Assembly: GCA_964245345.1 (NCBI GenBank)
Contig: CAXTMS010000066.1
Coordinates: 1 to 15,633, forward strand
From: Lichenicola sp964245345
GTDB lineage: Bacteria > Pseudomonadota > Alphaproteobacteria > Acetobacterales > Acetobacteraceae
DNA length: 15,633 nucleotides
Reading direction: 5' to 3'
Within the stretch, counting starts at the first letter, position 1; each line of letters begins with the position of its first letter. The translations under genes and the position numbers were made by a program. Shown here piece by piece: positions 6,721 to 15,369 of this stretch. The notes beneath the pieces are model-generated. The model saw only the letters and a program-made list of their open reading frames with translations, was not told the DNA's origin and made no database searches.

Positions 6721-8657
6721 CGGAACACCAGGAACACGGAGGTCAGCGTCAGCAGGCCGATCAACATGGTGAAGGCATACACCGCGATCGATCCGGTCTG
6801 GATCCGCACCAGCTGGACCGAGCCGCCGGCGGTGAGGCGGGCTAGTCCAGCCGAGCTGCCGTCGATGAGGCCCTCGTCGGCGCCGTGCCACAGCGCGCGT
6901 GCCAGCACCGCGTAGGGACGCACGAGGATCGCATCATACAGCTCATCGAAGTACCACTTGTTGAGCAGGAACAGGTAGAGCGAGCGGAACCGGGTGGCGA
7001 GCTGAGCCGGGATCGCCGGACGCGCCATGTAGCAGAACCAGGCGGTCGCGGCGCCGGCGAGGGCTGCGACCGTCGGCACCAGCGTGAGCAGGAACGGCAG
7101 CTGGTCCAGGTTGGCCAGCACATGGTTGTCCTGGCCCGAGAAGATGGCGCCGTTCCAGAACCCAGCCTGCGCCCGGCCGATAAAGGCAGGGTAGAGCAGC
7201 CAGCCGGCGAACACCGCGCCCAGCGACAGCAGCACCAGCGGAACGGTGATCGCCGGCGGGCTTTCGTGCGCGTGAGCTGCCAAGTGGGCGTCGCGCGGGG
7301 TGCCGTGGAACACCAGGAACAGCAGGCGCCCGCTATAGAGCGCCGTGATGAAGGCGGTCGCTACCCCAAGCACCCAGCCGTAATAGCCGATGCCGCCGGC
7401 AACCCAGGCACCGTCGATGATGGCATCCTTGGACCACCAGCCGGCGAAGGGCGGGATGCCGGCCAGCGCCAGCGAGCCGCACCACATCGCGACATAGGTG
7501 ACAGGCACCTTGCGCCACAGCCCGCCCATCCGGAACATGTCCTGCTCGCCGGCGAGCGCGTGGATCACGGAGCCTGCCGACAGGAACAGCAGCGCCTTGA
7601 AGAAGGCGTGCGTCATCAGGTGAAACATGGAGGCCTGATACAGCCCGCATCCGGCGGCGATGAACATGTAGCCGAGCTGGGAACAGGTCGAGTAGGCGAT
7701 GGTGCGCTTGATGTCGGGCTGCACCAGCCCGACCGTGGCGGCGAAGAAGCAGGTCGAGGCGCCGATCAGCACCACGATCGCCTTGGTGACGGGCGCGAAC
7801 TCGATCAGCGGCGACATGCGCGCCATGAGGAACACGCCAGCGGTCACCATGGTGGCGGCATGGATCAGCGCCGAGACCGGAGTGGGTCCCTCCATGGCGT
7901 CGGGCAGCCAGGTGTGCAGGAACAGCTGTGCCGACTTGCCGGAGGCGCCGATGAACAGCAGCACGCCGATCACCTCGTAGGCGCTCAGGGTGCTGCCGAA
8001 CAGGCGGTAGGTCGCATCGGCGTGCGACGGCACCAAGGCGAAGATGTTGTCATAGGCGACGGTGCCGAACTGCAGGAACAGCAGGGCGATGCCGACCATG
8101 AAGAACAGGTCGGCGATGCGGTTGACCACGAACGCCTTGTTGGCGGCGCGCGTGGCGCTGGGTCGGTCGTACCAGTAGCCGATCAGCAGGTACGAGCACA
8201 GGCCGACGCCTTCCCAGCCGAAGAAAAGCTGGACGAGGTTGTCGGAGCTGGCCAGCATCAGCATGGCGAAGCTGAACAACGACAGGTAGGCGAAGAAGCG
8301 CGAAACCGGCTTGGTCTCGTGGTTCATGTAGCCGAGGCTGTAGATGTGGATCAGCGTGGACACCACCGTGACCATGGCGACCATGGAGCCGGACAAGGCG
8401 TCGAAGCGCAGCTGCCAGGGAGCGTGGAAGCCGCCGGCCTGGATCCAGCTCGACACCGGCACCGCGATGGTCTGCGAGCCGGTGGCGATGCCAAGCCACA
8501 AGGCCGCCACGGCACAGATCGAGGCCACCAGCATGAGCAGGATGCTGGCGACCAGCGCCGGGCGGATGCCGATCACCCGGCCGAACAGCCCGGAGATGAC
8601 GGCGCCGGCCAGCGGCGCAAACACTGCCGTGGCGAACAAGGGGGCGACGGACAGCAT
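6717..8657 (-). CDS. nuoL: NADH-quinone oxidoreductase subunit L
   Basis: At 646 residues this is a complete distal antiporter-like subunit of complex I, which pumps protons at the tip of the membrane arm. It shows LFFGWEGVGLCSYLLIGYWY (144-163; E149 is the conserved glutamate), GKSAQLFLHTWLPDAMEGPT (240-259; K241), the broken-helix region to about 274, FFKALLFLSAGSVIHA (352-367; K354) and WWSKD (407-411; K410). The C-terminal part carries LNKWYFDELYD (565-575), which begins the long lateral helix that runs along the membrane arm, and a last membrane segment. Neither end looks like NuoM, so this is not an L/M fusion. The start at 8657 is one base after the nuoK stop. The stop overlaps the nuoN start. 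Confidence 0.97.
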   Translation of the reverse strand: MLSVAPLFATAVFAPLAGAVISGLFGRVIGIRPALVASILLMLVASICAVAALWLGIATGSQTIAVPVSSWIQAGGFHAPWQLRFDALSGSMVAMVTVVSTLIHIYSLGYMNHETKPVSRFFAYLSLFSFAMLMLASSDNLVQLFFGWEGVGLCSYLLIGYWYDRPSATRAANKAFVVNRIADLFFMVGIALLFLQFGTVAYDNIFALVPSHADATYRLFGSTLSAYEVIGVLLFIGASGKSAQLFLHTWLPDAMEGPTPVSALIHAATMVTAGVFLMARMSPLIEFAPVTKAIVVLIGASTCFFAATVGLVQPDIKRTIAYSTCSQLGYMFIAAGCGLYQASMFHLMTHAFFKALLFLSAGSVIHALAGEQDMFRMGGLWRKVPVTYVAMWCGSLALAGIPPFAGWWSKDAIIDGAWVAGGIGYYGWVLGVATAFITALYSGRLLFLVFHGTPRDAHLAAHAHESPPAITVPLVLLSLGAVFAGWLLYPAFIGRAQAGFWNGAIFSGQDNHVLANLDQLPFLLTLVPTVAALAGAATAWFCYMARPAIPAQLATRFRSLYLFLLNKWYFDELYDAILVRPYAVLARALWHGADEGLIDGSSAGLARLTAGGSVQLVRIQTGSIAVYAFTMLIGLLTLTSVFLVFR

Positions 8658-8658
8658 C

Positions 8659-8985
8659 TCAGCCCTTCATCAATGTCACGTCCTCGACCTGGATCGAGCC
8701 GCGGTTGCGGAAATACACGGTGACGATGGCAAGCCCGATTGCGGCTTCCGCGGCGGCCACGGTCAGCGAGAACAGGGTGAACACCTGCCCGGACAGCTCG
8801 CCATGCGCCGCCGAGAACGCGACCAGGTTGAGGTTGCCGGCGAGCAGGATCAGCTCGATCGACATCATCAGGATGATCACGTTCTTGCGGTTCAGGAAGA
8901 TGCCGAACACGCCCAGCACCAGCAGGATGGCGCCGACGGTGAGGAAGGGCCCGAGCCCGACCGCCTGCAGACCGCTCGAACCCAT
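8659..8985 (-). CDS. nuoK: NADH-quinone oxidoreductase subunit K
   Basis: This 108-residue protein has three membrane helices and belongs to the proton-channel part of complex I (ND4L). It has the family signature NRKNVIILMMSIELILLAGN at 32-51 with the membrane glutamate E44, and a second conserved glutamate, E80, in AAAEAAIG. The usual length is about 100 residues; the few extra residues are at the N-terminus (MGSSGLQAVG). The start at 8985 is just 4 bp after the nuoJ stop and nuoL follows after one base, so translation is probably coupled. Confidence 0.96.
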   Translation of the reverse strand: MGSSGLQAVGLGPFLTVGAILLVLGVFGIFLNRKNVIILMMSIELILLAGNLNLVAFSAAHGELSGQVFTLFSLTVAAAEAAIGLAIVTVYFRNRGSIQVEDVTLMKG

Positions 8986-8989
8986 CGCT

Positions 8990-9703
8990 TCAGGCTCCGT
9001 GATGGTGATCGGTCTGGTGCTGTTCCGGCGCGCGGACGGTGCCGTGCGCCGCCACCGCGCCGTAGCCGTCATGCGGCCGGATGAAGCCGCCGAGCTCGTC
9101 CACGCTGGCGTTGAGGCCAAGCGTCATCAGCTGGATGGTGTCGGCGGGCTTGCGCAGGTGCTGCAGCGACACGTCCTGGCGTCGCGCCGACGGGCGCTCG
9201 CGCAGCGTCAGCACGATGGCGCCGATCATCGCCACCAGAAGCACCAAGCCGCACAACTGGAACAGCAGCACGTAGTGGGTGTAGATCAGCTGGCCCAGCG
9301 CGGCGGTGTTGCTGGGCACGCGCACGCCCGGCGCGATCGCCGCAGGCGTCACCACGGGGATCAGGTGGAAGCCGCCGACGGTGAAGATCAGCTCGGCCAG
9401 CAGCGCCACGCCCACCGCGGCGCCCACCGGGGCATAACGCTGCAGTCCCTCGCGCAGCTGGTCGAAGTTGACGTCCAGCATCATCACCACGAACAGGAAC
9501 AGCACCGCGACCGCGCCGACGTAGACGATCACCAGGATCATCGCCAGGAACTCGGCGCCGGCAATCAGGAACAAGCCGGCGGCGTTGAAGAAGCCCAGGA
9601 TCAGGAACAGCACCGAGTGCACCGGATTGCGGGCGCTCACCACCATGGCACCGGACAGCACCAGCACGGTGGCGAACAGGTAGAAGGCGATCTGGGTTAT
9701 CAT
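8990..9703 (-). CDS. nuoJ: NADH-quinone oxidoreductase subunit J
   Basis: This 237-residue membrane subunit (ND6) lies between NuoH and the antiporter-like subunits and contains the pi-bulge helix involved in coupling. The signature EFLAMILVIVYVGAVAVLFL is at 51-70, followed by FVVMMLDV. Five membrane segments can be placed, the last at about 150-170. The chain then runs on for about 65 soluble residues and ends in a histidine-rich tail (HQTDHHHGA), making it longer than many relatives of about 200 residues. The start at 9703 is chosen because of a very good ribosome site in the 17-bp gap after nuoI (GGAGGCAGGAG) and the family start MITQIAFYLF. Confidence 0.95.
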   Translation of the reverse strand: MITQIAFYLFATVLVLSGAMVVSARNPVHSVLFLILGFFNAAGLFLIAGAEFLAMILVIVYVGAVAVLFLFVVMMLDVNFDQLREGLQRYAPVGAAVGVALLAELIFTVGGFHLIPVVTPAAIAPGVRVPSNTAALGQLIYTHYVLLFQLCGLVLLVAMIGAIVLTLRERPSARRQDVSLQHLRKPADTIQLMTLGLNASVDELGGFIRPHDGYGAVAAHGTVRAPEQHQTDHHHGA

Positions 9704-9720
9704 CTGCTCCTGCCTCCCGG

Positions 9721-10209
9721 TCAGCGGTACGGCGCGTCCTGCTCGAGCCGGCGGGCAAGCACCGCCTCCCAGCGGTCGCCGTTCGCGAGCAGCTTGTCCT
9801 TGTTGTACATCAGCTCCTCGCGCGTCTCGGTGGCGAACTCGTAGTTCGGCCCCTCGACGATCGCATCCACCGGGCAGGACTCCTCGCACAGCCCGCAATA
9901 GATGCACTTGGTCATGTCGATGTCGTAGCGCGTGGTGCGGCGGGAGCCGTCCTCGCGCGGCTCGGCCTCGATGGTGATCGCCAGCGCCGGGCACACCGCC
10001 TCGCACAGCTTGCAGGCGATGCAGCGTTCCTCGCCGTTGGGATAACGGCGCAAAGCGTGCTCGCCCTTGAAGCGCGGGCTGTAATGCGCCTTCTCGTGCG
10101 GGTAGTTGATGGTCGCCTTGGGCGTGAACATGGCGCGCAGCGTGACGCCGAGGCCCCCGATCAGCTCGGTCAGCAGGAAGGAACGCGCGGTCCGGTCGAG
10201 CAGGGCCAT
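9721..10209 (-). CDS. nuoI: NADH-quinone oxidoreductase subunit I
   Basis: This 162-residue ferredoxin-like subunit carries the clusters N6a and N6b that pass electrons from NuoG toward N2 and the quinone site. Two CxxCxxCxxxCP motifs are visible: C63, C66, C69, C73 and C102, C105, C108, C112. The N-terminal amphipathic part (LLTELIGGLGVTLRAMFTPKATINYP) anchors it to the membrane. Length and sequence are typical of the alphaproteobacterial/mitochondrial TYKY type. The ATG at 10209 shares one base with the nuoH TGA, so the two are translationally coupled; longer in-frame starts read through nuoH in the wrong frame and are rejected. Confidence 0.97.
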   Translation of the reverse strand: MALLDRTARSFLLTELIGGLGVTLRAMFTPKATINYPHEKAHYSPRFKGEHALRRYPNGEERCIACKLCEAVCPALAITIEAEPREDGSRRTTRYDIDMTKCIYCGLCEESCPVDAIVEGPNYEFATETREELMYNKDKLLANGDRWEAVLARRLEQDAPYR

Positions 10210-11243
10210 CAGCCAACACCATGAGCAGGCAGGCCGGGCAGCAGCCCGGTCGCCATGAGGAAGCCGGCGGTCAGGACCATCCAGACCAGCGAAAACGGCA
10301 GGAAGATCTTCCAGCCGAGACGCATCAGCTGGTCGTAGCGGTAGCGCGGAAAGGTGGCCCGCACCCAGATGAACATGAACAGCACGAACACGATCTTCAG
10401 GATCAGCCAGATCGGGCCCGGCAGCCAAGTGAACGGCGCAATGTTGAACGGGGCCAGCCAGCCGCCCAGGAACAGGATGCTGGTCATGGCCGACATCAGG
10501 ATCATGTTCATGTATTCGCCGAGGAAGAACAGCCCGAAGGCAAGCGAGCTGTACTCGACGAAGAACCCGGCCACCAGCTCGCTTTCGCCTTCCGGCAGGT
10601 CGAACGGCGCCCGGTTGGTCTCCGCCAGGGACGAGATGAAGAAGATCACGAACATCGGCAGCATCGGCAGGCAGAACCACACGTGGCGCTGCGCCAGGAT
10701 GATGTCGTTCAGGTTCAGCGAGCCCACGATCAGCAGGATCGAGACGATCACCAGCCCGAGCGACACCTCGTAGGACACCATCTGCGCCGCCGAACGCAGG
10801 CCGCCCATGAAGGCGTACTTGGAGTTGGATGCCCAGCCGGCGATCAGGATGCCGTACACCCCGAGCGAGGACACCGCGAACAGGTACAGCACGCCGACGT
10901 TGATGTTGGCGATCGCCCAGCCGTTGTTGGTCGGGATCACCGCCCAGGCGATCATCGCCAGCACGAAGGTAAGGAACGGCGCCAGCAGGTATAACGCGCG
11001 GTTGGCGCCGGACGGGATCACCGTTTCCTTGGTCAGCATCTTGATCGCGTCGGCGAAGGTCTGCAGCAGCCCGAACGGGCCGACCACGTTGGGACCCTTT
11101 CGCAGCTGCATCGCGCCCAGGATCTTGCGCTCGCCATACACCAGGTAGGCGACCGCCATCAGCAGCGGCACCAGCACCGCCAGGCATTCTCCCGCCGTCA
11201 GCAGGAGCAGGCCGAACGCGGTGTGCAGGAAGAAATGCTCCAT
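10209..11243 (-). CDS. nuoH: NADH-quinone oxidoreductase subunit H
   Basis: This 344-residue membrane protein (ND1) forms the quinone chamber with NuoB and NuoD and connects the peripheral and membrane arms. Visible landmarks are GERKILGAMQLRKGPNVVG (37-55), SNSKYAFMGGLRSAAQMVSY (139-158), the acidic loop AETNRAPFDLPEGESELVAG (207-226) and RATFPRYRYDQLMRLGWK (295-312). Eight or nine hydrophobic segments can be recognised. The length is normal. The ATG at 11243 lies 7 bp after the nuoG stop with GGCGGAG upstream. Confidence 0.97.
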   Translation of the reverse strand: MEHFFLHTAFGLLLLTAGECLAVLVPLLMAVAYLVYGERKILGAMQLRKGPNVVGPFGLLQTFADAIKMLTKETVIPSGANRALYLLAPFLTFVLAMIAWAVIPTNNGWAIANINVGVLYLFAVSSLGVYGILIAGWASNSKYAFMGGLRSAAQMVSYEVSLGLVIVSILLIVGSLNLNDIILAQRHVWFCLPMLPMFVIFFISSLAETNRAPFDLPEGESELVAGFFVEYSSLAFGLFFLGEYMNMILMSAMTSILFLGGWLAPFNIAPFTWLPGPIWLILKIVFVLFMFIWVRATFPRYRYDQLMRLGWKIFLPFSLVWMVLTAGFLMATGLLPGLPAHGVG

Positions 11244-11250
11244 GACCCTG

Positions 11251-13308
11251 CTACTCCGCCGCCTGCACGACGGGATGGACCAGGATGCGCGAGCATTCCG
11301 CCATGGTGGGGCTGGCGCGGCTGATGACGTTGGTCTGGTAGTAGTCGTGGATCGGGTTGCTGAAGGCGACGTTGCCGATCGCAGCCGGGTTGCCGGCGGG
11401 GCCGGACAGCTCGGTGGCGCCGAACCGCGGCAGCCCTTGTCGCGCGAACACCGGGTTCACCTCGGCCAGCCGGCGGCGAACCGCGGGCAGGTCGTCATAG
11501 GGCAGCGTGTGGCCGACCACCTCGGAGAACGCGCGCAGGATGCGCCAGTCCTCGCGCGCCTCGCCGGGCGGGAACACTGCCCCGAAGGCGATCTGCACCC
11601 TGCCCTCGGTGTTCACGTAGGTGCCGGGCTTCTCGAGATAGGCCGCCCCGGGCAGGATCACGTCGGCGCGCGACGCCCCGGCATCGCCGTGATGGCCCTG
11701 GTAGATCACGAAGGTGTCGGGGCCGATCCGGCCGGCGCCGATCTCGTCGGCCCCCAGAAGCCAGAGCACGTCGACGCCGCCGCTCATCATGCCAGCGACG
11801 GAACGGCAGCCGGGCCGCGGCACCAGGCCGAGATCGAGCGCCGCCACGCGCGAGGCGGCATGATGCAGCACGTTGAAACCGTGCCAGTCCGGGGTCAGCG
11901 CACCGACAGCCGACGCCAGCGCCCAGGCCGCAGCCAGCACCGCGGCGCCGTCCTCGCGAGCGATCGCCCCGTGGCCGACCACGATCATCGGCCGCTTGGC
12001 CGCCTTGAGAGCGTCCGCGAAGCCAACGCCGCAGTCGAGCAGCCCGGTCAGCACCGACGGCCGGTCGCCGAGCAGCTCGACGCCGTAGGTCAGGTCCGGA
12101 CCCGGGGCGGCGATCACGCCCACGGGGAAGTTGCCGGCCAGCCAGCGCTTGCGGATGCGGGCGTTGATCACCGGGGATTCGTGGCGCGGGTTACAGCCGA
12201 CCAGCAGCAGCGCGTCCGCGTCCTCGATGCCGGCGATGCCGGTGTTGAAGGTGTAGAACTCGCGGCGGCTGGTGTCGTATTGGGCACCGTCCTGTCGGCA
12301 GTCGACGTTGCCGGAGCCGAGCGCCGTCATCAGGTCCTTGAGCGCCACCATGCTTTCCGCGTCGCACAGGTCGCCGACGATGGCGCCGATGCGCTCACCG
12401 CGCATGCCCTCAAGCCGACGCGCGATCGCCACGAACGCGTCCTGCCAGGACACCGGCTGCAGGCGGCCGTGCACGCGCAGCCAGGGGCGGTCGAGGCGTC
12501 GGCGGCGCAGCCCGTCGAACGAGAACCGGCCCTTGTCGGACACCCACTCCTCGTTCACCTCGTCGTTGGTGCGCGGCTGGATGCTCAGCACCTCGGCGCC
12601 GCGGGCGCCGGCGCGGATGTTGGTGCCGGTGGCGTCCAGCACGTCGATCGTGTCGGTGCGGTTCAGTTCCCACGGCCTTGCACTGAAGGCGTTCGGCCTG
12701 GAGGTCAGCGCGCCGACCGGGCAGATGTCGATCATGTTGCCCGACAACTCCGAGGTCAGCGCCTTCTCGACATAGGTGGTGATCTCCATGTTCTCGCCGC
12801 GCGAGGTGGCGCCGAGCTCGGGGACACCGGCCACCTCGGATGCGAACCGGACGCAGCGCGTGCACATGATGCAGCGGGTCATCACCGTCTTGACCAGCGG
12901 GCCCAGGTACTTGTCCTGCACGGCGCGCTTGCTTTCGGCGTAGCGCGAGTGGTCGGAGCCGTAGGAGAACGCCTGGTCCTGCAGGTCGCACTCGCCGCCC
13001 TGGTCGCAGATCGGGCAGTCCAGCGGATGGTTGATGAGCAGGAACTCCATCACGGCGCGGCGGGCGCGCCTGACCACCTCGGTGTCGGTCCTGACCACCA
13101 TGCCGTCCATGACCGGATAGCCGCAGGACGCCACCGGCTTCGGCGCCTTCTCGATCTCCACCAGGCACATGCGGCAGTTGCCGGCGATGCTCAGCCGCTC
13201 GTGGTAGCAGAAGCGCGGGATCTCCTTGCCGGCCGCCTCGCAGGCCTGCAGCACGGACGAGCCGTTCGCGACCTCGACCTGGATTCCGTCGACGGTGACC
13301 TTGGCCAT
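11251..13308 (-). CDS. nuoG: NADH-quinone oxidoreductase subunit G
   Basis: This 685-residue iron-sulphur subunit carries electrons from NuoF toward NuoI. An N-terminal ferredoxin domain holds the 2Fe-2S cluster N1b ligands C34, C45, C48 and C62. The N5 ligands are H94, C98, C101 and C107 in HPLDCPICDQGGEC, and the N4 ligands are C146, C149, C152 and C196. The rest is a molybdopterin-oxidoreductase-like domain without cofactor function. The N7 ligand motif found in E. coli (CxxCxxxC after N4) is absent: there is no cysteine between 197 and 270. This matches the mitochondrial/alphaproteobacterial form, as does ARPWELNRTDTIDVLDATGT. The start at 13308 lies 6 bp after nuoF with a good GGAGTAGGGG ribosome site. 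Confidence 0.97.
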   Translation of the reverse strand: MAKVTVDGIQVEVANGSSVLQACEAAGKEIPRFCYHERLSIAGNCRMCLVEIEKAPKPVASCGYPVMDGMVVRTDTEVVRRARRAVMEFLLINHPLDCPICDQGGECDLQDQAFSYGSDHSRYAESKRAVQDKYLGPLVKTVMTRCIMCTRCVRFASEVAGVPELGATSRGENMEITTYVEKALTSELSGNMIDICPVGALTSRPNAFSARPWELNRTDTIDVLDATGTNIRAGARGAEVLSIQPRTNDEVNEEWVSDKGRFSFDGLRRRRLDRPWLRVHGRLQPVSWQDAFVAIARRLEGMRGERIGAIVGDLCDAESMVALKDLMTALGSGNVDCRQDGAQYDTSRREFYTFNTGIAGIEDADALLLVGCNPRHESPVINARIRKRWLAGNFPVGVIAAPGPDLTYGVELLGDRPSVLTGLLDCGVGFADALKAAKRPMIVVGHGAIAREDGAAVLAAAWALASAVGALTPDWHGFNVLHHAASRVAALDLGLVPRPGCRSVAGMMSGGVDVLWLLGADEIGAGRIGPDTFVIYQGHHGDAGASRADVILPGAAYLEKPGTYVNTEGRVQIAFGAVFPPGEAREDWRILRAFSEVVGHTLPYDDLPAVRRRLAEVNPVFARQGLPRFGATELSGPAGNPAAIGNVAFSNPIHDYYQTNVISRASPTMAECSRILVHPVVQAAE

Positions 13309-13314
13309 GATCCC

Positions 13315-14640
13315 CTACTCCGCCGCGATCGGCAGGTTGTCCGGCGTGACCACCGCCGGGATCGTCCCGTGTGCCGCCTTGTAGGCGCGGATGCGCTCTT
13401 CCATCACCGGCCGGAAGTGCCGGATCAGCCCCTGGATCGGCCACGCGGCGGCGTCGCCCAGGGCGCAGATGGTGTGGCCTTCCACCTGGCGCGTCACCTG
13501 GTCGAGCATGTCGATCTCTTCCGGTTCGGCGCGGCCCTCGACCATGCGGTACATCACCCGCATCATCCAGCCGGTGCCCTCGCGGCAGGGCGTGCACTGG
13601 CCGCAGCTTTCATGCTTGTAGAAGCGCGAGAACCGGGCGATGGCGCGGATGATGTCGGTGGACTTGTCCATGACGATGATCGCCGCGGTGCCGAGCCCGG
13701 ACTGAACCGCGCGCAAACTGTCGAAATCCATCAGCACGGTGTCGCACACCGACTTCGGGATCAGCGGCACCGAGCAGCCGCCCGGGATCACCGCCAGCAG
13801 GTTGTCCCAGCCGCCCCGCACGCCGCCGGCATGGATCTCGATGATGTCGCGCAGCGGCACCCCGAGCTCCTCCTCGACCACGCACGGCTTGTTCACGTGG
13901 CCGGAGATGGCCATCAGCTTGCTGCCGGTGTTGTTGGGCCGGCCAAGCCCCGCGAACCAGGCGGCGCCCCGGCGCAGGATGGTGGCGGCGACAGCGATGC
14001 TTTCCACGTTGTTCACCGTGGTCGGGCAGCCGTACAGGCCCATCGCCGCCGGGAACGGCGGCTTCATGCGCGGCAGGCCCTTCTTGCCTTCGATGCTTTC
14101 CAGCAGCGCGGTTTCCTCGCCGCAGATGTAGGCGCCGGCGCCGCGATGGATGAAGAAGTCGAAGTCCCAGCCAGAGCCGCACGCGTTGGGGCCGATCAGG
14201 CCGGCCTCGTATGCCTCGTCGATCGCGAACTGCAGGTGGCGGGTCTCGTTCCAGTACTCGCCGCGTATGTAGATGTAGGACGTGTGCGCGCCCATGGCGA
14301 ACGAGGCGATCAGCGCGCTCTCGATCAGCTTGTGCGGCTCGTGTCGCAGGATCTCGCGATCCTTGCAGGTGCCGGGCTCGCTTTCGTCGCCGTTGATGGC
14401 GAGGTAGGCCGGGCGCCCGTCCGACACCTTGGGCATGAACGACCACTTCAGGCCGGTCGGAAAGCCGGCACCGCCGCGTCCGCGCAGGTTGGACGCCTTC
14501 ATCTCGGCAATGATGGCGTCGCGCCCGCGCGCCAGGATCGCCGTGGTGCCGTCCCAGTCGCCGCGCGCCTTCGCCCCGGCCAGGCGCCACTCGTTCTGGC
14601 CGTACAGGTTGGTGAAGATCCGGTCCTTGTCGCTCAGCAT
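13315..14640 (-). CDS. nuoF: NADH-quinone oxidoreductase subunit F (NADH- and FMN-binding)
   Basis: This 441-residue subunit binds NADH and FMN, takes the hydride and passes electrons to the 4Fe-4S cluster N3. It shows the glycine-rich NADH/FMN loop GRGGAGFPTGLKW at 54-66, GDESEPGTCKDR at 84-95, and GAGAYICGEETALLESIEG at 167-185. The N3 ligands are C346, C349 and C352 in ESCGQCTPCREG, plus C392. The ATG at 14640 gives the typical alphaproteobacterial start (MLSDKDRIFTNLYG). The frame is open further upstream, but that part reads the nuoE 3' end out of frame and is not used. nuoE ends 7 bp before it. Confidence 0.97.
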   Translation of the reverse strand: MLSDKDRIFTNLYGQNEWRLAGAKARGDWDGTTAILARGRDAIIAEMKASNLRGRGGAGFPTGLKWSFMPKVSDGRPAYLAINGDESEPGTCKDREILRHEPHKLIESALIASFAMGAHTSYIYIRGEYWNETRHLQFAIDEAYEAGLIGPNACGSGWDFDFFIHRGAGAYICGEETALLESIEGKKGLPRMKPPFPAAMGLYGCPTTVNNVESIAVAATILRRGAAWFAGLGRPNNTGSKLMAISGHVNKPCVVEEELGVPLRDIIEIHAGGVRGGWDNLLAVIPGGCSVPLIPKSVCDTVLMDFDSLRAVQSGLGTAAIIVMDKSTDIIRAIARFSRFYKHESCGQCTPCREGTGWMMRVMYRMVEGRAEPEEIDMLDQVTRQVEGHTICALGDAAAWPIQGLIRHFRPVMEERIRAYKAAHGTIPAVVTPDNLPIAAE

Positions 14641-14647
14641 CGTGGTT

Positions 14648-15364
14648 TCACACCGTGTCCGGATGGCGGTCGGGCTGGCCGTCGGCGGAGCGTTCGCCGA
14701 CCTCGTCGAGCAAGGTCGTGCGCCCGCCGACGGGTGCCGAGTTGTAGCGGTCGATCTGCGGCCCGCGCGCGGGCGTCTCGCCACGTTTCAGTGCGTCCAG
14801 CAGGCGTCGCGTGCTGTCGCCATCCAGATCCTCGTAGTAGTCGTCGTTCACCTGCATCATCGGCGCGTTGACGCAGGCGCCCAGGCATTCGACCTCGGTC
14901 AGGGTGAACATGCCGTCGGCGCTCATCTCCTCGAACTTCGACACGCCCGCGACCGCCTTGCAGGCCGCGACCACCTCGTCCGAGCCACGCAACCAGCACG
15001 GGGTGGTGGTGCAGATCTGCAGGTGGTAGCGGCCCACCGGCTGTATGTTGAACATCAGGTAGAAGGTGGCGACCTCGTAGACGCGGATCGGCGGCATGGT
15101 GAGCCGCTTGGCGATCGCGTCCATCGCCACGCGCGGGATCCAGGCGGAGCCGGTCTGCCGGCGCATCTGGTCCTGCACCAGGTAGAGCAGCGGCATCACC
15201 CCGCTCGCCTGCCGTCCTTCCGGGTACTTGGCCAGCACCTTGACGATTTCCGCCTCGCTCTGCGCGTCAAAGGCGAAGCTGCTCGGCTGCTCGTGCGAAG
15301 ACGGAGCCGGCGCGTGTCCCGGGCTGCCGTGGCCGATGTTTTCTGCAGAAGCGTGACCGGACAT
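14648..15364 (-). CDS. nuoE: NADH-quinone oxidoreductase subunit E (2Fe-2S, thioredoxin-like)
   Basis: This 238-residue protein carries the 2Fe-2S cluster N1a next to the flavin in NuoF. The four ligands are C118, C123, C160 and C164 (CTTTPC and ECLGAC), in a thioredoxin-like domain that follows the helical region LAKYPEGRQASGVMPLLYLV. It is longer than the E. coli protein (about 166) because of an N-terminal stretch of about 30 residues rich in His, Ser, Gly and Pro and a C-terminal tail of about 40 residues, as in other alphaproteobacteria. The ATG at 15364 is 5 bp after the nuoD stop. A later in-frame ATG at residue 57 would remove part of the conserved domain, so the first is preferred. 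Confidence 0.96.
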   Translation of the reverse strand: MSGHASAENIGHGSPGHAPAPSSHEQPSSFAFDAQSEAEIVKVLAKYPEGRQASGVMPLLYLVQDQMRRQTGSAWIPRVAMDAIAKRLTMPPIRVYEVATFYLMFNIQPVGRYHLQICTTTPCWLRGSDEVVAACKAVAGVSKFEEMSADGMFTLTEVECLGACVNAPMMQVNDDYYEDLDGDSTRRLLDALKRGETPARGPQIDRYNSAPVGGRTTLLDEVGERSADGQPDRHPDTV

Positions 15365-15369
15365 GACGC

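Noticed and set aside
6717..8657. The idea that nuoL is an L/M fusion that covers the missing NuoM.
   Set aside because: The length is that of a single NuoL, and both the antiporter core and the C-terminal lateral-helix region are of NuoL type; no NuoM signature is present.
3104..8723. Several other long plus-strand frames (600-850 codons) opposite rnj, birA, nuoN and nuoL.
   Set aside because: They show the same biased composition, have no recognisable domain, and are fully explained as shadows of the minus-strand genes.
11221..14871. A 1216-codon open frame on the plus strand opposite nuoG, nuoF and part of nuoE.
   Set aside because: It mirrors well-supported genes with cluster-ligand motifs on the other strand. 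Its translation is low-complexity, rich in Arg, His, Gly, Ala and Asp, as expected for an antisense frame in GC-rich DNA.
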